Shown here: piece by piece, positions 1 through 8,063 of the stretch
Layout of the letters: each line of letters starts with the position of its first letter
Position numbering within the stretch: the stretch's first letter is position 1
Assembly: GCA_022822725.1 (NCBI GenBank)
Contig: JAJEAN010000001.1
Location: 558,001-622,000, forward strand
Length of the DNA stretch: 64,000 bases
Direction: 5' to 3'
DNA from: Candidatus Latescibacterota bacterium
GTDB lineage: Bacteria; JAAXHH01
Position numbers and translations under genes: made by a program
Notes under the pieces: generated by a model
The model's input: the letters and a program-made list of their open reading frames with translations, nothing else
Databases searched by the model: none
Told to the model about the DNA's origin: nothing

Positions 1-561
<561 letters not shown>

Positions 562-592
562 GGGGTGCGGCCCGGCCATGCAGCCTTCCGTA

Positions 593-645
593 CCCGCCTA
601 CGCATCCCCCGGCCGAAAGCATCCCGCCTACGCATCCCCCGGCCG
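593..645. repeat. 23-bp direct repeat at the 3' end of the hybrid kinase gene
   Basis: A 23-bp unit (593-615) is repeated exactly at 623-645, a 30-bp period. The second copy contains the TAG stop and last codons of the minus-strand kinase gene. The first copy lies just beyond the stop, so the gene's 3' tail has been tandemly duplicated into the gap with the convergent GAPDH gene. Confidence 0.85.
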
Positions 646-2988
646 GATCAGCCGGTAGCCGACGCCGCGCACATTGGCGACGTAGGACGGGTCGTCGGCG
701 CTTTCACCTAGCTTTCTTCGAAGTCGCTTGACGGTTGCCCGCACGAGTCTCGTGTCTCCGAAGCCGCGCCTGCCCCATATCTCCCGCAGCAGGATGTCAT
801 AGGTGGCGATACGCCCCGTGCAGAGCGAAAGCACGCGCAGCACCTCGTACTCGGTAGCCGTCAGCGCCACCGGCCGACCCGCGAGTTTGACTTCGCGGCG
901 GTCGTAATCGATGGCCAGCTCGCCGAGTACGAAACGGTCCGGGTTGACCCGCCGGCGGAGGATGGCCCCGATCCGGGCCGTGAGCTCGGTCGGCGAGAAG
1001 GGCTTGACGATGTAGTCCTCGGCGCCGGCCTCCAGTGCTCTGGCGATCGTCTCGTCGCGTCCGTAGCCCGAGATGAAGATCACCGGCAGGGTGGCGAGCT
1101 CGGGTATGGTCCGCATGAGTTCGATCCCATCGGAACCGGGCAGCATCAGGTCAAGCAGGACCAGTTTGGGCTTCTCCGCTTCGATGATATTCGAGATTTC
1201 ACGGTGATCGGCCGTCACCACGGCGGAATAGTCCGCGTCGGCGAGGATGTCGCGCACGTAGCTCAGCGTCTGCGGGTCGTCGTCCACAATGAGCACTTTC
1301 GTCGGTTGCCTGCCCTCCGAATGCTGGCCGGAGGCGTGCCGGGTATCGCCGGCCGCGGCATCTTCACCGCCCGAATCCGCGACGGGAATCGTGAAGATGA
1401 AGCGCGTGCCCTTGCCCACGCCCGGGCTTTCGGCCCGAATGCGCCCGCCGTGCGCCTCGACCAGCCCCTTGCAGATGGCAAGACCCAGTCCACCGGCCAC
1501 GCCGGAGTCTTCTTCGTTGCGTCCGTATTTGCGAAACAACCGCCCCAGCAGTTCCGGCGCAATGCCCCGGCCCTCGTCGGCAACCGTGAGCACGACGTAC
1601 ACGCCGTCCCGTTCGGCCGAGATACGGATGGGCGCCGTTGCCGCCGAATGGCGGGCGGCGTTGGCCAGCAGGTTGTTCAGCACCTGCACGATGCGTTTCC
1701 GGTCGGCGAGCACCGGGGGCAGATCGGGCGGCAGGTCGATGAGGACGTTGTGCCTGGCGCCGCCGGACAGGAACGTGTTGCGGGCCTGGTCCACCAGTAA
1801 GGTCACCTCCGAGGGCTCCGGGGTGACCGACAGCGTGCCCGTGTCGGTGCGTCCCGCGTCGAGCAGGTCGCCGATCAGACTGTCCATGAGATTGGCCTGT
1901 TCGTCGATGATACGGAAGAACTGGCGCACTTCGGCCGGATCGAGTTCCCGCGAGGCGTTCAGCACCGTCGTCGCCGATCCCTTGATGGAGGTCAGCGGCG
2001 CACGCAGTTCGTGGCTCACCATGCTGAGAAACTCGGCCCGCGTCCGGTCCAGTTCCTGCAACGCCGCCAGGTCCTGCATGGTGACCACCATCGAAGTAAC
2101 CGCGCCGTCCTCGCCGCGAACCGGGGTGGCGCTCACGAGCACCGTCACGCTGCGGCCGTCGGGTATGGAAATCACGACCTCCACGTCACGCACCGTCTCG
2201 GCGCTGTGGAGCACCTGGGCAAGGGAGAACTGGTCCAGCGAGATTTCGCGGCCGTCGGCGAAGCGGCAGGTCGCCACCTCGAGAATGGCTTCAAAGGGTT
2301 TGCCCGGCAGGCGCAGGTTCTCCGCGATCCGCTTCGCCTCCCGGTTGAAAGAGATCGTACTGCCGGTCACCGTTTCGAACACCACGACGCCCACCGGGGA
2401 AGTCTCGATTAGTGCCTTCAGGTCGGCACTGGTACGCTGCACGGTGCAGTACTTGCGGGCGTTGGCTGTCGCGGCCGCCGCGTGAGAGGCAAACTGCAGG
2501 AGGATCTCCTCGTCCTCGTCCGTAAATTCCCTTCCGTTCGACTTTCCGGCCAGGAAGAGGATTCCGACCCGAACGCCGAGGTGAAGCAACGGTGCGACCA
2601 GGAAGGCACAGGCAGCCGGCATCCTGGCCGCGGCGAAACCTGTTTTACGCACGTAATTGGAAATGTCCGGTCGTCTCAGCGGACCGGCCAGGTCGCGGAA
2701 GTGTTCGAAGCATCGCGGCCCGTCGGGCCATGCCAGCAGTCGCTGATGCTCCTCGTCGGAGAGACCGGAGGTTACGAAATCCTGGAGATCGTCGGCCTCG
2801 TCGACAGTGGCGATGGCGCCGTAGCGCGCTCCGGTCAGCGTGCCGGCACGCTCCACGGCCTCCCCGAGGACCGTCTCGAGGTCCAGGCTGGCACTGATAC
2901 GCAGGATCGCCTCGTTAAGCGCGGCGTTGCGACCGCGAAGCGCCTGTTCCTCCCGTACCTCCCGTACCGGATCGTCGCGTGCGCTCAC
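628..2988 (-). CDS. Cytoplasmic hybrid histidine kinase fused to an OmpR-type response regulator (GAF-PAS-HisKA-HATPase-REC-wHTH)
   Basis: A 786-residue protein that appears to hold a whole two-component system. Visible order: GAF-like sensor (about 25-180), PAS-like domain (about 185-310), HisKA with phospho-His 326 in SHELRAP, HATPase with N-box NNLLANAARH (about 438) and G-boxes DEGRGI and GGLGLAICKG, a linker rich in Gly/Ala/Ser, a receiver domain (about 563-680) with phospho-Asp 613 in LVLLDLMLP and the Lys of VKPF, then an OmpR/PhoB winged helix (about 690-783) ending in the typical YVANVRGVGYRL. No transmembrane segment is seen, so it probably senses a cytoplasmic signal. The start is GTG, with AGAGG 8 nt upstream. 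Classical hybrid kinases end at REC; a C-terminal DNA-binding domain makes this a kinase and transcription factor in one chain. No obvious target operon is adjacent. Confidence 0.93.
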   Translation of the reverse strand: MSARDDPVREVREEQALRGRNAALNEAILRISASLDLETVLGEAVERAGTLTGARYGAIATVDEADDLQDFVTSGLSDEEHQRLLAWPDGPRCFEHFRDLAGPLRRPDISNYVRKTGFAAARMPAACAFLVAPLLHLGVRVGILFLAGKSNGREFTDEDEEILLQFASHAAAATANARKYCTVQRTSADLKALIETSPVGVVVFETVTGSTISFNREAKRIAENLRLPGKPFEAILEVATCRFADGREISLDQFSLAQVLHSAETVRDVEVVISIPDGRSVTVLVSATPVRGEDGAVTSMVVTMQDLAALQELDRTRAEFLSMVSHELRAPLTSIKGSATTVLNASRELDPAEVRQFFRIIDEQANLMDSLIGDLLDAGRTDTGTLSVTPEPSEVTLLVDQARNTFLSGGARHNVLIDLPPDLPPVLADRKRIVQVLNNLLANAARHSAATAPIRISAERDGVYVVLTVADEGRGIAPELLGRLFRKYGRNEEDSGVAGGLGLAICKGLVEAHGGRIRAESPGVGKGTRFIFTIPVADSGGEDAAAGDTRHASGQHSEGRQPTKVLIVDDDPQTLSYVRDILADADYSAVVTADHREISNIIEAEKPKLVLLDLMLPGSDGIELMRTIPELATLPVIFISGYGRDETIARALEAGAEDYIVKPFSPTELTARIGAILRRRVNPDRFVLGELAIDYDRREVKLAGRPVALTATEYEVLRVLSLCTGRIATYDILLREIWGRRGFGDTRLVRATVKRLRRKLGESADDPSYVANVRGVGYRLIRPGDA

Positions 2989-3373
2989 TGTTCTGACCTC
3001 TCATGGATGTCCACCACGCGTTCCTTCCTTTGCGAAAGTTCGACCTTCCGGCCGAACCGGCCGGAAACGGATTTACTGCAAACGCGCTTGCCATCGCGAT
3101 GTACCGCGTAATGCGGGAATACGCATGCTCGCCTCTGAATATCGCCGTCATTACACACGTTTGTCACTAAAAAACTGGTTTTTAACCTGCCTGTGGTTTC
3201 TTATTTAGCGTGTCAGGCGACGGCCTGGACATCCCGCAGGCAACGGGCCACTGACCGTAAAACTTCCCGTGAAAGCCAGGGCCTGTGATTACCGGGCGCT
3301 ACGCGGTTTATCGGCTTGTGATCACCCTGGCATGGCTGTAATATGGTAAGTCGGCCTGAAACGACCTCCCGGA
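2989..3373. other. Divergent intergenic region
   Basis: This 385-bp gap separates two genes transcribed away from each other and must hold both promoters. I see no strong -35/-10 pair, no hairpin with a T-run and no convincing small gene. The stretch around 3150-3210 is AT-richer than its surroundings and is the likeliest promoter area. Confidence 0.4.
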
Positions 3374-5971
3374 ATGAACTCCATGCGGATCAAACGGCGT
3401 TTTTTTCTGATTCCTTTCCTGGTATGCTGCCTGTCGCCCCTGCACGCCTCGAACGCTCGGCAGGAGACGTCCGTCCAGCAGGAGGTTAACGCGCGGCCGG
3501 AGACGTCCGTCCAGCAGGGGTTGGGCACTCGGCAGGACGGCGATTCCCGCCTGCTCGTCGTCGACTACGCCATGGCCTATCCGGAAGAACACGCCGGGAT
3601 GATCCGCGCGTTCTCGGAAGCGGGGTTCGACGTCGACTACCGGCCGTATTACCCCGCCATGGTGGAACGGGACGCCAGGGATTACGACGCCATCGTGCTG
3701 CTGGGCGGCGGCGATCCGGGCATGAGCATCCAGGAAGTGGATCTGGCCATCAACTTCGTCTCGCGCGGCAAAGTGCTCGTGCTGGCCATGCCTTCTGACG
3801 GACCCTACGGCGAAGGGAGGAAGGTCAATCCCGGCGTCCACGACCGGTACCAGTTCAACGAGGTCCTGGCCCGCCTGAATATCAACCTGCACGCACTGAA
3901 CGCCGACCATGAATCCGGTCCCGTATTGAATCCCGTGGTGCATTTCGAATGGGCTGCCGGCCATCCCGCCGGACAGGGCCTGGAGGGCGGCGTGGCGACC
4001 CGCGCCGGCACCCGCCTGCTCGTGGGCGACGACGCCGAACCGCTGCTCGTGGAACCTGAAGGTCCGCCGCCCGGAGAGGAAATCGAACCCGAACCCGCGC
4101 TCGAACCCGAATACCGCGTTGTCCGCAGGACCCTTCGCATTTCGCCGGACGGCGCGGTGCCGGGGGAAGAGGTCGAGCTGCTGCTGCGCGGCGAACAGGA
4201 ACTGCGGCCCGGTCTGTACTACCGGAACCGGGACCAGCCCGTGCCGGTGGACTGGTCCACGGCGAGATTCAGGGGCAGGGTGGAAGTCGTCTCGGACGCG
4301 AAGGACACGCTGACCGTGCGCATGTCCGGCAACCGCTGGGGATCCGAATACGCGCTGGTCGGCGTTCCGGTGGGGGTGATCGCCGCCGCCTTCGCCGACC
4401 GGGAGATCCGGGAGGAGATCCGGTCCGCCACAGACCTGGCGTCCATGCGGGACGACGAAGAGACCTTCGGCCGCCTGGCGGTAGCGGCCGCGGGACGGAC
4501 CGGACGGCTGAACGAGGGATTCGTACTGGCCGTGGACCGGCAGGTGCTGTCCGGCCTCGACCGGGCCCTGCCGCCCCTGGGCATCTCGCCCGTGGATGCC
4601 GGCCCCGAAGGCCTGGAAGGATTTCTGGGCGGATTCGCCAGGTACGTCCGCACGCTGGCCGATTCCCCGGCGGACTGGTCCCCCGACCACGGGTACGCCA
4701 CGGCCCGGATGCCCGGCAACCGGAAACCGGATATCTCCCTCAACAACGTATCCGTAGCCACGGATGTGCCCGAACGGGTGCGGGTGGTCCATAGCGCGGC
4801 GTCCGGCACGGGCGACGGCGGTGGCGCGGGCTCGGTCACGAACGCGGCCACGAACGTCGAATCAGTCTCCGGCCCGTCCGTCGGCCCGTCCGTCGGCACG
4901 GAGGATGCCGGCACGGAGGATGCCGGCGCGGAGGATGCCGTTCCGCTTCGAGGGGTCTGGGATTTCGTCGCACGGCGGCATGAGCATATGGGCGATCTCG
5001 CCGGCATGCTGCCCGGCCTGGGGATGGATTTCCTCTGGACCGTGGCGTCGGCCTCCAGCTATACCGGGGGTACCGTGGCGACGGGCGACGTGCGCTTCGA
5101 ATCCTGGGCGCAGCCCATTTTAAGCCGCCTGGGGGGCACGCCAACGGCCTGGTACGCCGGCGTAAGCGCCCCGCGCGAACGCGAGATCACCGGCGACTAT
5201 GTATCCGCCCGGGACGCCCGGGGGGACGCGGTCGGCCTGCCCTCCCGGCTGGACATGGCCTACCTGCACCGGCACCTCTTCGAGCCGGCGCGCGCCATCG
5301 CCCGGCACAGCCGCGGCCAGCGGGCCCTGAAGGCCATCGTGCACGACTGGGAGCCCCATATCACGCGCCCCGCCGAGGCCTATGCCGCGACCGACGCCTT
5401 CGACGATCTGCATTTCCGGTACTTCATCCGCCATCTCGTCCGGAACGGACTGTACCACGGCGACGAATTCAGGTCGCTCATGGGGCTGGACCGGGAAGAC
5501 CGGTTCGAGTGGCTGCTGAAATCGGGGTACCTGGAAACCTACATCCAGCTCCAGGAATCCAACGCCGAACGCCTCGGCGTGCTCTACCGGCAGTCCATGG
5601 ACGAAATCAATCCCGTCCTGCGCCACGGCGCCTTCGTGCGCTCCCTGCGGCCGAACTGGTTTCGCCTGGGCTTCTGGCGCGGCGCCGGCACGCCGGAGCG
5701 TCCCTTCCTCGTGTTGTCCTACGAACGTCCACCGGACTGGTACGCCGGCTTCCTGCGCGACAGGGGCGTCTCCGTCCGGGTGATCCCCGTCGGGCTGCTG
5801 GGCCTGATGAGCGGTGAAGATCTGCAGGATGTCTTGCGAAAGGCCGCCGAACGAGGCGGCTACGCCCTTGAGCGCGGCATCTGGCTCGTCGCCGACCCGG
5901 GCGAGGAATCGGGTCTGAACACGCCTCCCGGGGGCTTGACGCGGGAAGCGCTGCTGGAGGCGGTGCGGTAG
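3374..5971 (+). CDS. Large exported protein of unknown function with an N-terminal amidotransferase-like fold
   Basis: The 865-residue product starts with a signal peptide (basic MRIKRR, hydrophobic core, cleavage near LHA-SNA), so it is probably periplasmic or surface-exposed. A start at the in-frame ATG 3383 is equally possible. Residues about 55-190 read LLVVDYA, YDAIVLLGGGDPG and VLVLAMPSDGPYG, which looks like a class I glutamine amidotransferase/ThuA-like Rossmann layer; no catalytic Cys-His pair is evident. The middle is beta-rich. The C-terminal third (WDFVARRHEHMGDL, VHDWEPHI, DLHFRYFIRHLV) looks like a helical or barrel domain I cannot name. Two linkers are built from tandem repeats: around residues 27-55 (ETSVQQ repeated) and about 500-523 (GPSV, then GTEDA three times). 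It stands alone and ends before a strong terminator. Function unknown. Confidence 0.7.
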   Translation: MNSMRIKRRFFLIPFLVCCLSPLHASNARQETSVQQEVNARPETSVQQGLGTRQDGDSRLLVVDYAMAYPEEHAGMIRAFSEAGFDVDYRPYYPAMVERDARDYDAIVLLGGGDPGMSIQEVDLAINFVSRGKVLVLAMPSDGPYGEGRKVNPGVHDRYQFNEVLARLNINLHALNADHESGPVLNPVVHFEWAAGHPAGQGLEGGVATRAGTRLLVGDDAEPLLVEPEGPPPGEEIEPEPALEPEYRVVRRTLRISPDGAVPGEEVELLLRGEQELRPGLYYRNRDQPVPVDWSTARFRGRVEVVSDAKDTLTVRMSGNRWGSEYALVGVPVGVIAAAFADREIREEIRSATDLASMRDDEETFGRLAVAAAGRTGRLNEGFVLAVDRQVLSGLDRALPPLGISPVDAGPEGLEGFLGGFARYVRTLADSPADWSPDHGYATARMPGNRKPDISLNNVSVATDVPERVRVVHSAASGTGDGGGAGSVTNAATNVESVSGPSVGPSVGTEDAGTEDAGAEDAVPLRGVWDFVARRHEHMGDLAGMLPGLGMDFLWTVASASSYTGGTVATGDVRFESWAQPILSRLGGTPTAWYAGVSAPREREITGDYVSARDARGDAVGLPSRLDMAYLHRHLFEPARAIARHSRGQRALKAIVHDWEPHITRPAEAYAATDAFDDLHFRYFIRHLVRNGLYHGDEFRSLMGLDREDRFEWLLKSGYLETYIQLQESNAERLGVLYRQSMDEINPVLRHGAFVRSLRPNWFRLGFWRGAGTPERPFLVLSYERPPDWYAGFLRDRGVSVRVIPVGLLGLMSGEDLQDVLRKAAERGGYALERGIWLVADPGEESGLNTPPGGLTREALLEAVR
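4871..4939 (+). repeat. In-frame 12-bp and 15-bp tandem repeats inside the 3374-5971 gene
   Basis: A 12-bp unit (4871-4882, 4883-4894) is followed at once by three 15-bp units (4895-4909, 4910-4924, 4925-4939; one mismatch). All preserve frame and encode a flexible GPSV/GTEDA-type linker. Confidence 0.9.
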
Positions 5972-6046
5972 GTGGACGGGGAGTAAGATAGGAACGGTGT
6001 AAGGCCAAATAACCTGGTATACAGGCTTACGAGCAGAATTTCGGAC

Positions 6047-6075
6047 GCCCGGCGGAACGATCGCCGGGCTTTTTT
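6047..6075 (+). terminator. Rho-independent terminator
   Basis: A perfect 8-bp stem GCCCGGCG/CGCCGGGC (6047-6054 and 6062-6069) has a 7-nt loop and is followed directly by six T (6070-6075). It lies 76 bp after the stop of the 3374-5971 gene and insulates the downstream peptide cluster from read-through. Confidence 0.92.
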
Positions 6076-6334
6076 ATTGCAGAAAAAACAGATTTTACGC
6101 GAGAATCGGAAATTTGCGAAGGACTAATCCATTAAGACCGCGCGGCGGATGCTGGATTCAGTTACCACATCAGGTTGAGTTACCGTTTGACGATCGAAGC
6201 GCTCTCGGAACCGCGCACTCCGAGACCTGTAACCGAGTTCCCTGGTACCAGCGCAGGAAACAAGGTCCGCATCGAAGGAGAACGGAGGACGGAACCTGAA
6301 TCGATGAGGAAAGGAGGCCGACGAAATTCCAAAA

Positions 6335-6387
6335 ACGTTCGAAGGATAAACTACACACGTTCGATACACGTTCGTTACACGTTCGAT
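6335..6387 (+). promoter_or_regulatory. 11-bp iteron array upstream of the exported peptide gene
   Basis: Three contiguous 11-bp units ACACGTTCG(A/T)T occupy 6355-6365, 6366-6376 and 6377-6387. A further ACGTTCGA at 6335-6342 lies exactly 22 bp (two units) before the first core. Units spaced by about one helical turn put their cores on one DNA face, as expected for cooperative binding of a regulator. The array ends 30 bp before the peptide start, so it may overlap the promoter or 5' leader. The regulator is unknown. Confidence 0.6.
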
Positions 6388-6417
6388 CAAACCAGCAATT
6401 GAGGAGTACAGATCATC

Positions 6418-6690
6418 ATGAAAAAGCTCATTCTCTCCGTATTCATGTTCGCCCTGATCGCGGGCGCAAGCGTCAACTCGACGGCCAACGCAACGCTGTC
6501 TGAATCGTCCGGTGTCGTAGTGACGCCGAACCTGATCTACTGCCTTTCGGGCGCGGATATAAGAGAGACATCCGCTGGTGCACTGGCAGCAGTAGCCGGT
6601 GGTTGGGGTTTAAAGGCCAGTCTCGGCCTTGCCGCATGCGTAGGACTCACCGCTGGTGGTTTGGTTGCTGGCCTGGCACTCGGTGCTTAG
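6418..6690 (+). CDS. Small exported Gly/Ala-rich peptide, bacteriocin-precursor-like
   Basis: The product has 90 residues. Residues 1-25 form a clear signal peptide (MKK, hydrophobic core, STANA before the cut), giving a mature chain of about 65. A second possible processing site is the double glycine at 61-62, preceded by a leader-like stretch (LSGADIRETSAGALAAVAGG). Cutting there would release 28 residues, strongly hydrophobic and rich in Gly, Ala and Leu, with one Trp at its start. Cys42 and Cys74 could pair. Composition resembles pore-forming class II or circular bacteriocins, and the next gene is of the DUF95/SpoIIM family also found in circular bacteriocin operons. GAGGAG at 6401-6406 is the ribosome site. 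I do not recognise a named family; bacteriocin, toxin or signalling peptide are all possible. Confidence 0.75.
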   Translation: MKKLILSVFMFALIAGASVNSTANATLSESSGVVVTPNLIYCLSGADIRETSAGALAAVAGGWGLKASLGLAACVGLTAGGLVAGLALGA

Positions 6691-6698
6691 GTCCTTAA

Positions 6699-6734
6699 GG
6701 CAAGGAGGAGGGGGCGTTGCGTCCCCTCCTCGCC
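6699..6734 (+). promoter_or_regulatory. GC-rich hairpin after the peptide gene
   Basis: The arms GAGGAGGGG (6705-6713) and CCCCTCCTC (6723-6731) pair perfectly around a 9-nt loop, and outer GGC/GCC can extend the stem past a bulge. No T-run follows. It lies 14 nt after the peptide stop and before the SpoIIM-like gene, so it may stabilise the peptide mRNA or attenuate read-through, giving more peptide than export proteins. Confidence 0.6.
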
Positions 6735-6811
6735 TGAATGGGCATTCGATCCGCCTGATAACACATCGTGGTCGTTAACCATAAACAGAAACAAAAAACC
6801 TGATCTTAACT

Positions 6812-7390
6812 ATGCCGATGAACGAATACCGCCTCAACAAAATACCCTTTCTGCTAGCTGTGTGTTGTATACTTGCCGGCTATGTTATCGGCAAATCGAC
6901 TCCCATAGACACGGGCCCTGCGGGTGCTCCAGAACATGCTGCAGACGCGAACACCCTGCTCCCCCGCGTTTTCCTCGATGGACATGATGAATGGAAATCC
7001 ATCATTGGAACGAATCTGAACGTCTGCACTGTTCTTCTGACGGGAGGTCTATCGCTGGGATTCATGAGCATGGCGAATCTGGCCTGGATCGGTCTGAGTA
7101 CCGGTTGGGTGGTACGGAGTGCGTTGGAGTCCGGCATGTCGTGGGAGAGGGTAGCCGCGCTTACACTGCCACATGGATTGCTGGAACTCGCCGGATTCGC
7201 CATGATGGCGGCCGTGGGTTGCGAAGGGTTCGTCATCGTATATAGAAAGCTGAGATACGATGACTGGTCGTTCAGCTTGGACAGGATCTCATTGAACTTT
7301 CGAAGATTGACGATGGGGCTCTTGCTTGTGCTTGCAGCTTCCTTGGTAGAAACCTACATAACCGGTCAGATCGCGGCCATATTCAATTGA
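6812..7390 (+). CDS. SpoIIM/DUF95-family membrane protein
   Basis: The 192-residue integral membrane protein has an N-terminal helix (IPFLLAVCCILAGYVIG), a soluble loop, then helices around NLNVCTVLLTGGLSLGFMSM, LTLPHGLLELAGFAMMAAVG and a C-terminal helix. The TLPHGLLELAGF motif in a helix and the GLSLG segment are hallmarks of the SpoIIM/DUF95 family. Members occur in Bacillus sporulation and, as DUF95, in circular bacteriocin operons, where they take part in secretion or immunity. Here it follows the peptide gene and precedes a YIP1-like gene by 10 bp, suggesting one transcript. ATG 6818 is an alternative start; no clear ribosome site is seen for either. Role in export of, or immunity to, the peptide is inference. 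Confidence 0.85.
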   Translation: MPMNEYRLNKIPFLLAVCCILAGYVIGKSTPIDTGPAGAPEHAADANTLLPRVFLDGHDEWKSIIGTNLNVCTVLLTGGLSLGFMSMANLAWIGLSTGWVVRSALESGMSWERVAALTLPHGLLELAGFAMMAAVGCEGFVIVYRKLRYDDWSFSLDRISLNFRRLTMGLLLVLAASLVETYITGQIAAIFN

Positions 7391-7400
7391 AGGAACGACT

Positions 7401-8036
7401 ATGCATAATCCTGGTTGGATGGTTGACAGAATCTCATCGATCGGAATGAAGGGGTCCATTTGGATCGGTTTAAGTGTTTTTGTAACCTACCTGATTACTA
7501 ATGTACTGACTGTGCACATGATGTTTCGCTCGATCATAGAACAGCTTCCTGATCAACTGGCCAGTGCTTATGATCAAGTGTTAACGATTATGAGTATCAG
7601 CATGTCGGTGGGGGTCGTATTCGGAGACATCGTCACCTTTATTCTGGGGTGGGCGTTCATTGCCATCGCGGTAATGTTGTTGAACGGCCGACGAAATCAC
7701 CGCGCTTTGTTCGGCTGGTTGAGTATCGGATACTTGCCGCTGGCATTATACTCGGCATGTGCGGTGATGTTCCTGGTGTTGTTCTCCGACGCGATGGCCC
7801 ACAAGGGGTTGACTTCTATCACCACAATAGAAGAGTTGCCCGCTGAAATAGGTAGAATGCAGGATTCGGGCTGGCTTGGATGGGTACGCCTTGGTCGTTA
7901 TTTAGCTTATGGCCTTACCCTCGCGGTTGCCTGCGAAGTGGTACACCGGTTAAGTGCATTGTCCCGGTTGAAGTGCGCCGGGATACTCTCGGCCTACGCG
8001 GGCCTGCACGTGTTCATTACCACGATTCTCTTCTAA
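7401..8036 (+). CDS. YIP1-like multispanning membrane protein
   Basis: The 211-residue protein has about five hydrophobic helices (near residues 20-45, 60-95, 100-125, 160-180, 190-211) and little else. The layout and size fit bacterial YIP1/DUF1282-type proteins, whose biochemical role is unclear. AAGGA lies just before ATG 7401, overlapping the end of the SpoIIM-like gene, so translation is probably coupled. GC content is visibly lower than in flanking housekeeping genes. A second YIP1-like gene occurs at 10227-10958 in the same cluster. Membrane location is secure; family assignment is tentative. Confidence 0.7.
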   Translation: MHNPGWMVDRISSIGMKGSIWIGLSVFVTYLITNVLTVHMMFRSIIEQLPDQLASAYDQVLTIMSISMSVGVVFGDIVTFILGWAFIAIAVMLLNGRRNHRALFGWLSIGYLPLALYSACAVMFLVLFSDAMAHKGLTSITTIEELPAEIGRMQDSGWLGWVRLGRYLAYGLTLAVACEVVHRLSALSRLKCAGILSAYAGLHVFITTILF

Positions 8037-8063
8037 AGAGAAAAGGATAAAAGAGGCGCTGTG

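Larger units (their letters stand above)
5972..6417. other. 446-bp intergenic region ahead of the peptide gene
   Basis: It contains the terminator of the preceding gene (6047-6075), then about 340 bp of leader or promoter DNA. Within that lie a 7-bp inverted repeat TCTCGGA/TCCGAGA with a 9-nt loop (6203-6225), a purine-rich AAAGGAGG (6310-6317) with no start codon at a suitable distance, and the iteron array at 6335-6387. No tRNA or convincing ORF is seen. Confidence 0.5.

Noticed and set aside
628-2988. Two separate genes (kinase and regulator)
   Set aside because: The frame is continuous through the linker, with no stop and no internal ribosome site convincing enough to split it.
6705-6731. 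Hairpin after the peptide gene as a rho-independent terminator
   Set aside because: No T-run follows and downstream genes lack a clear separate promoter, so it is better seen as an attenuating or stabilising hairpin.
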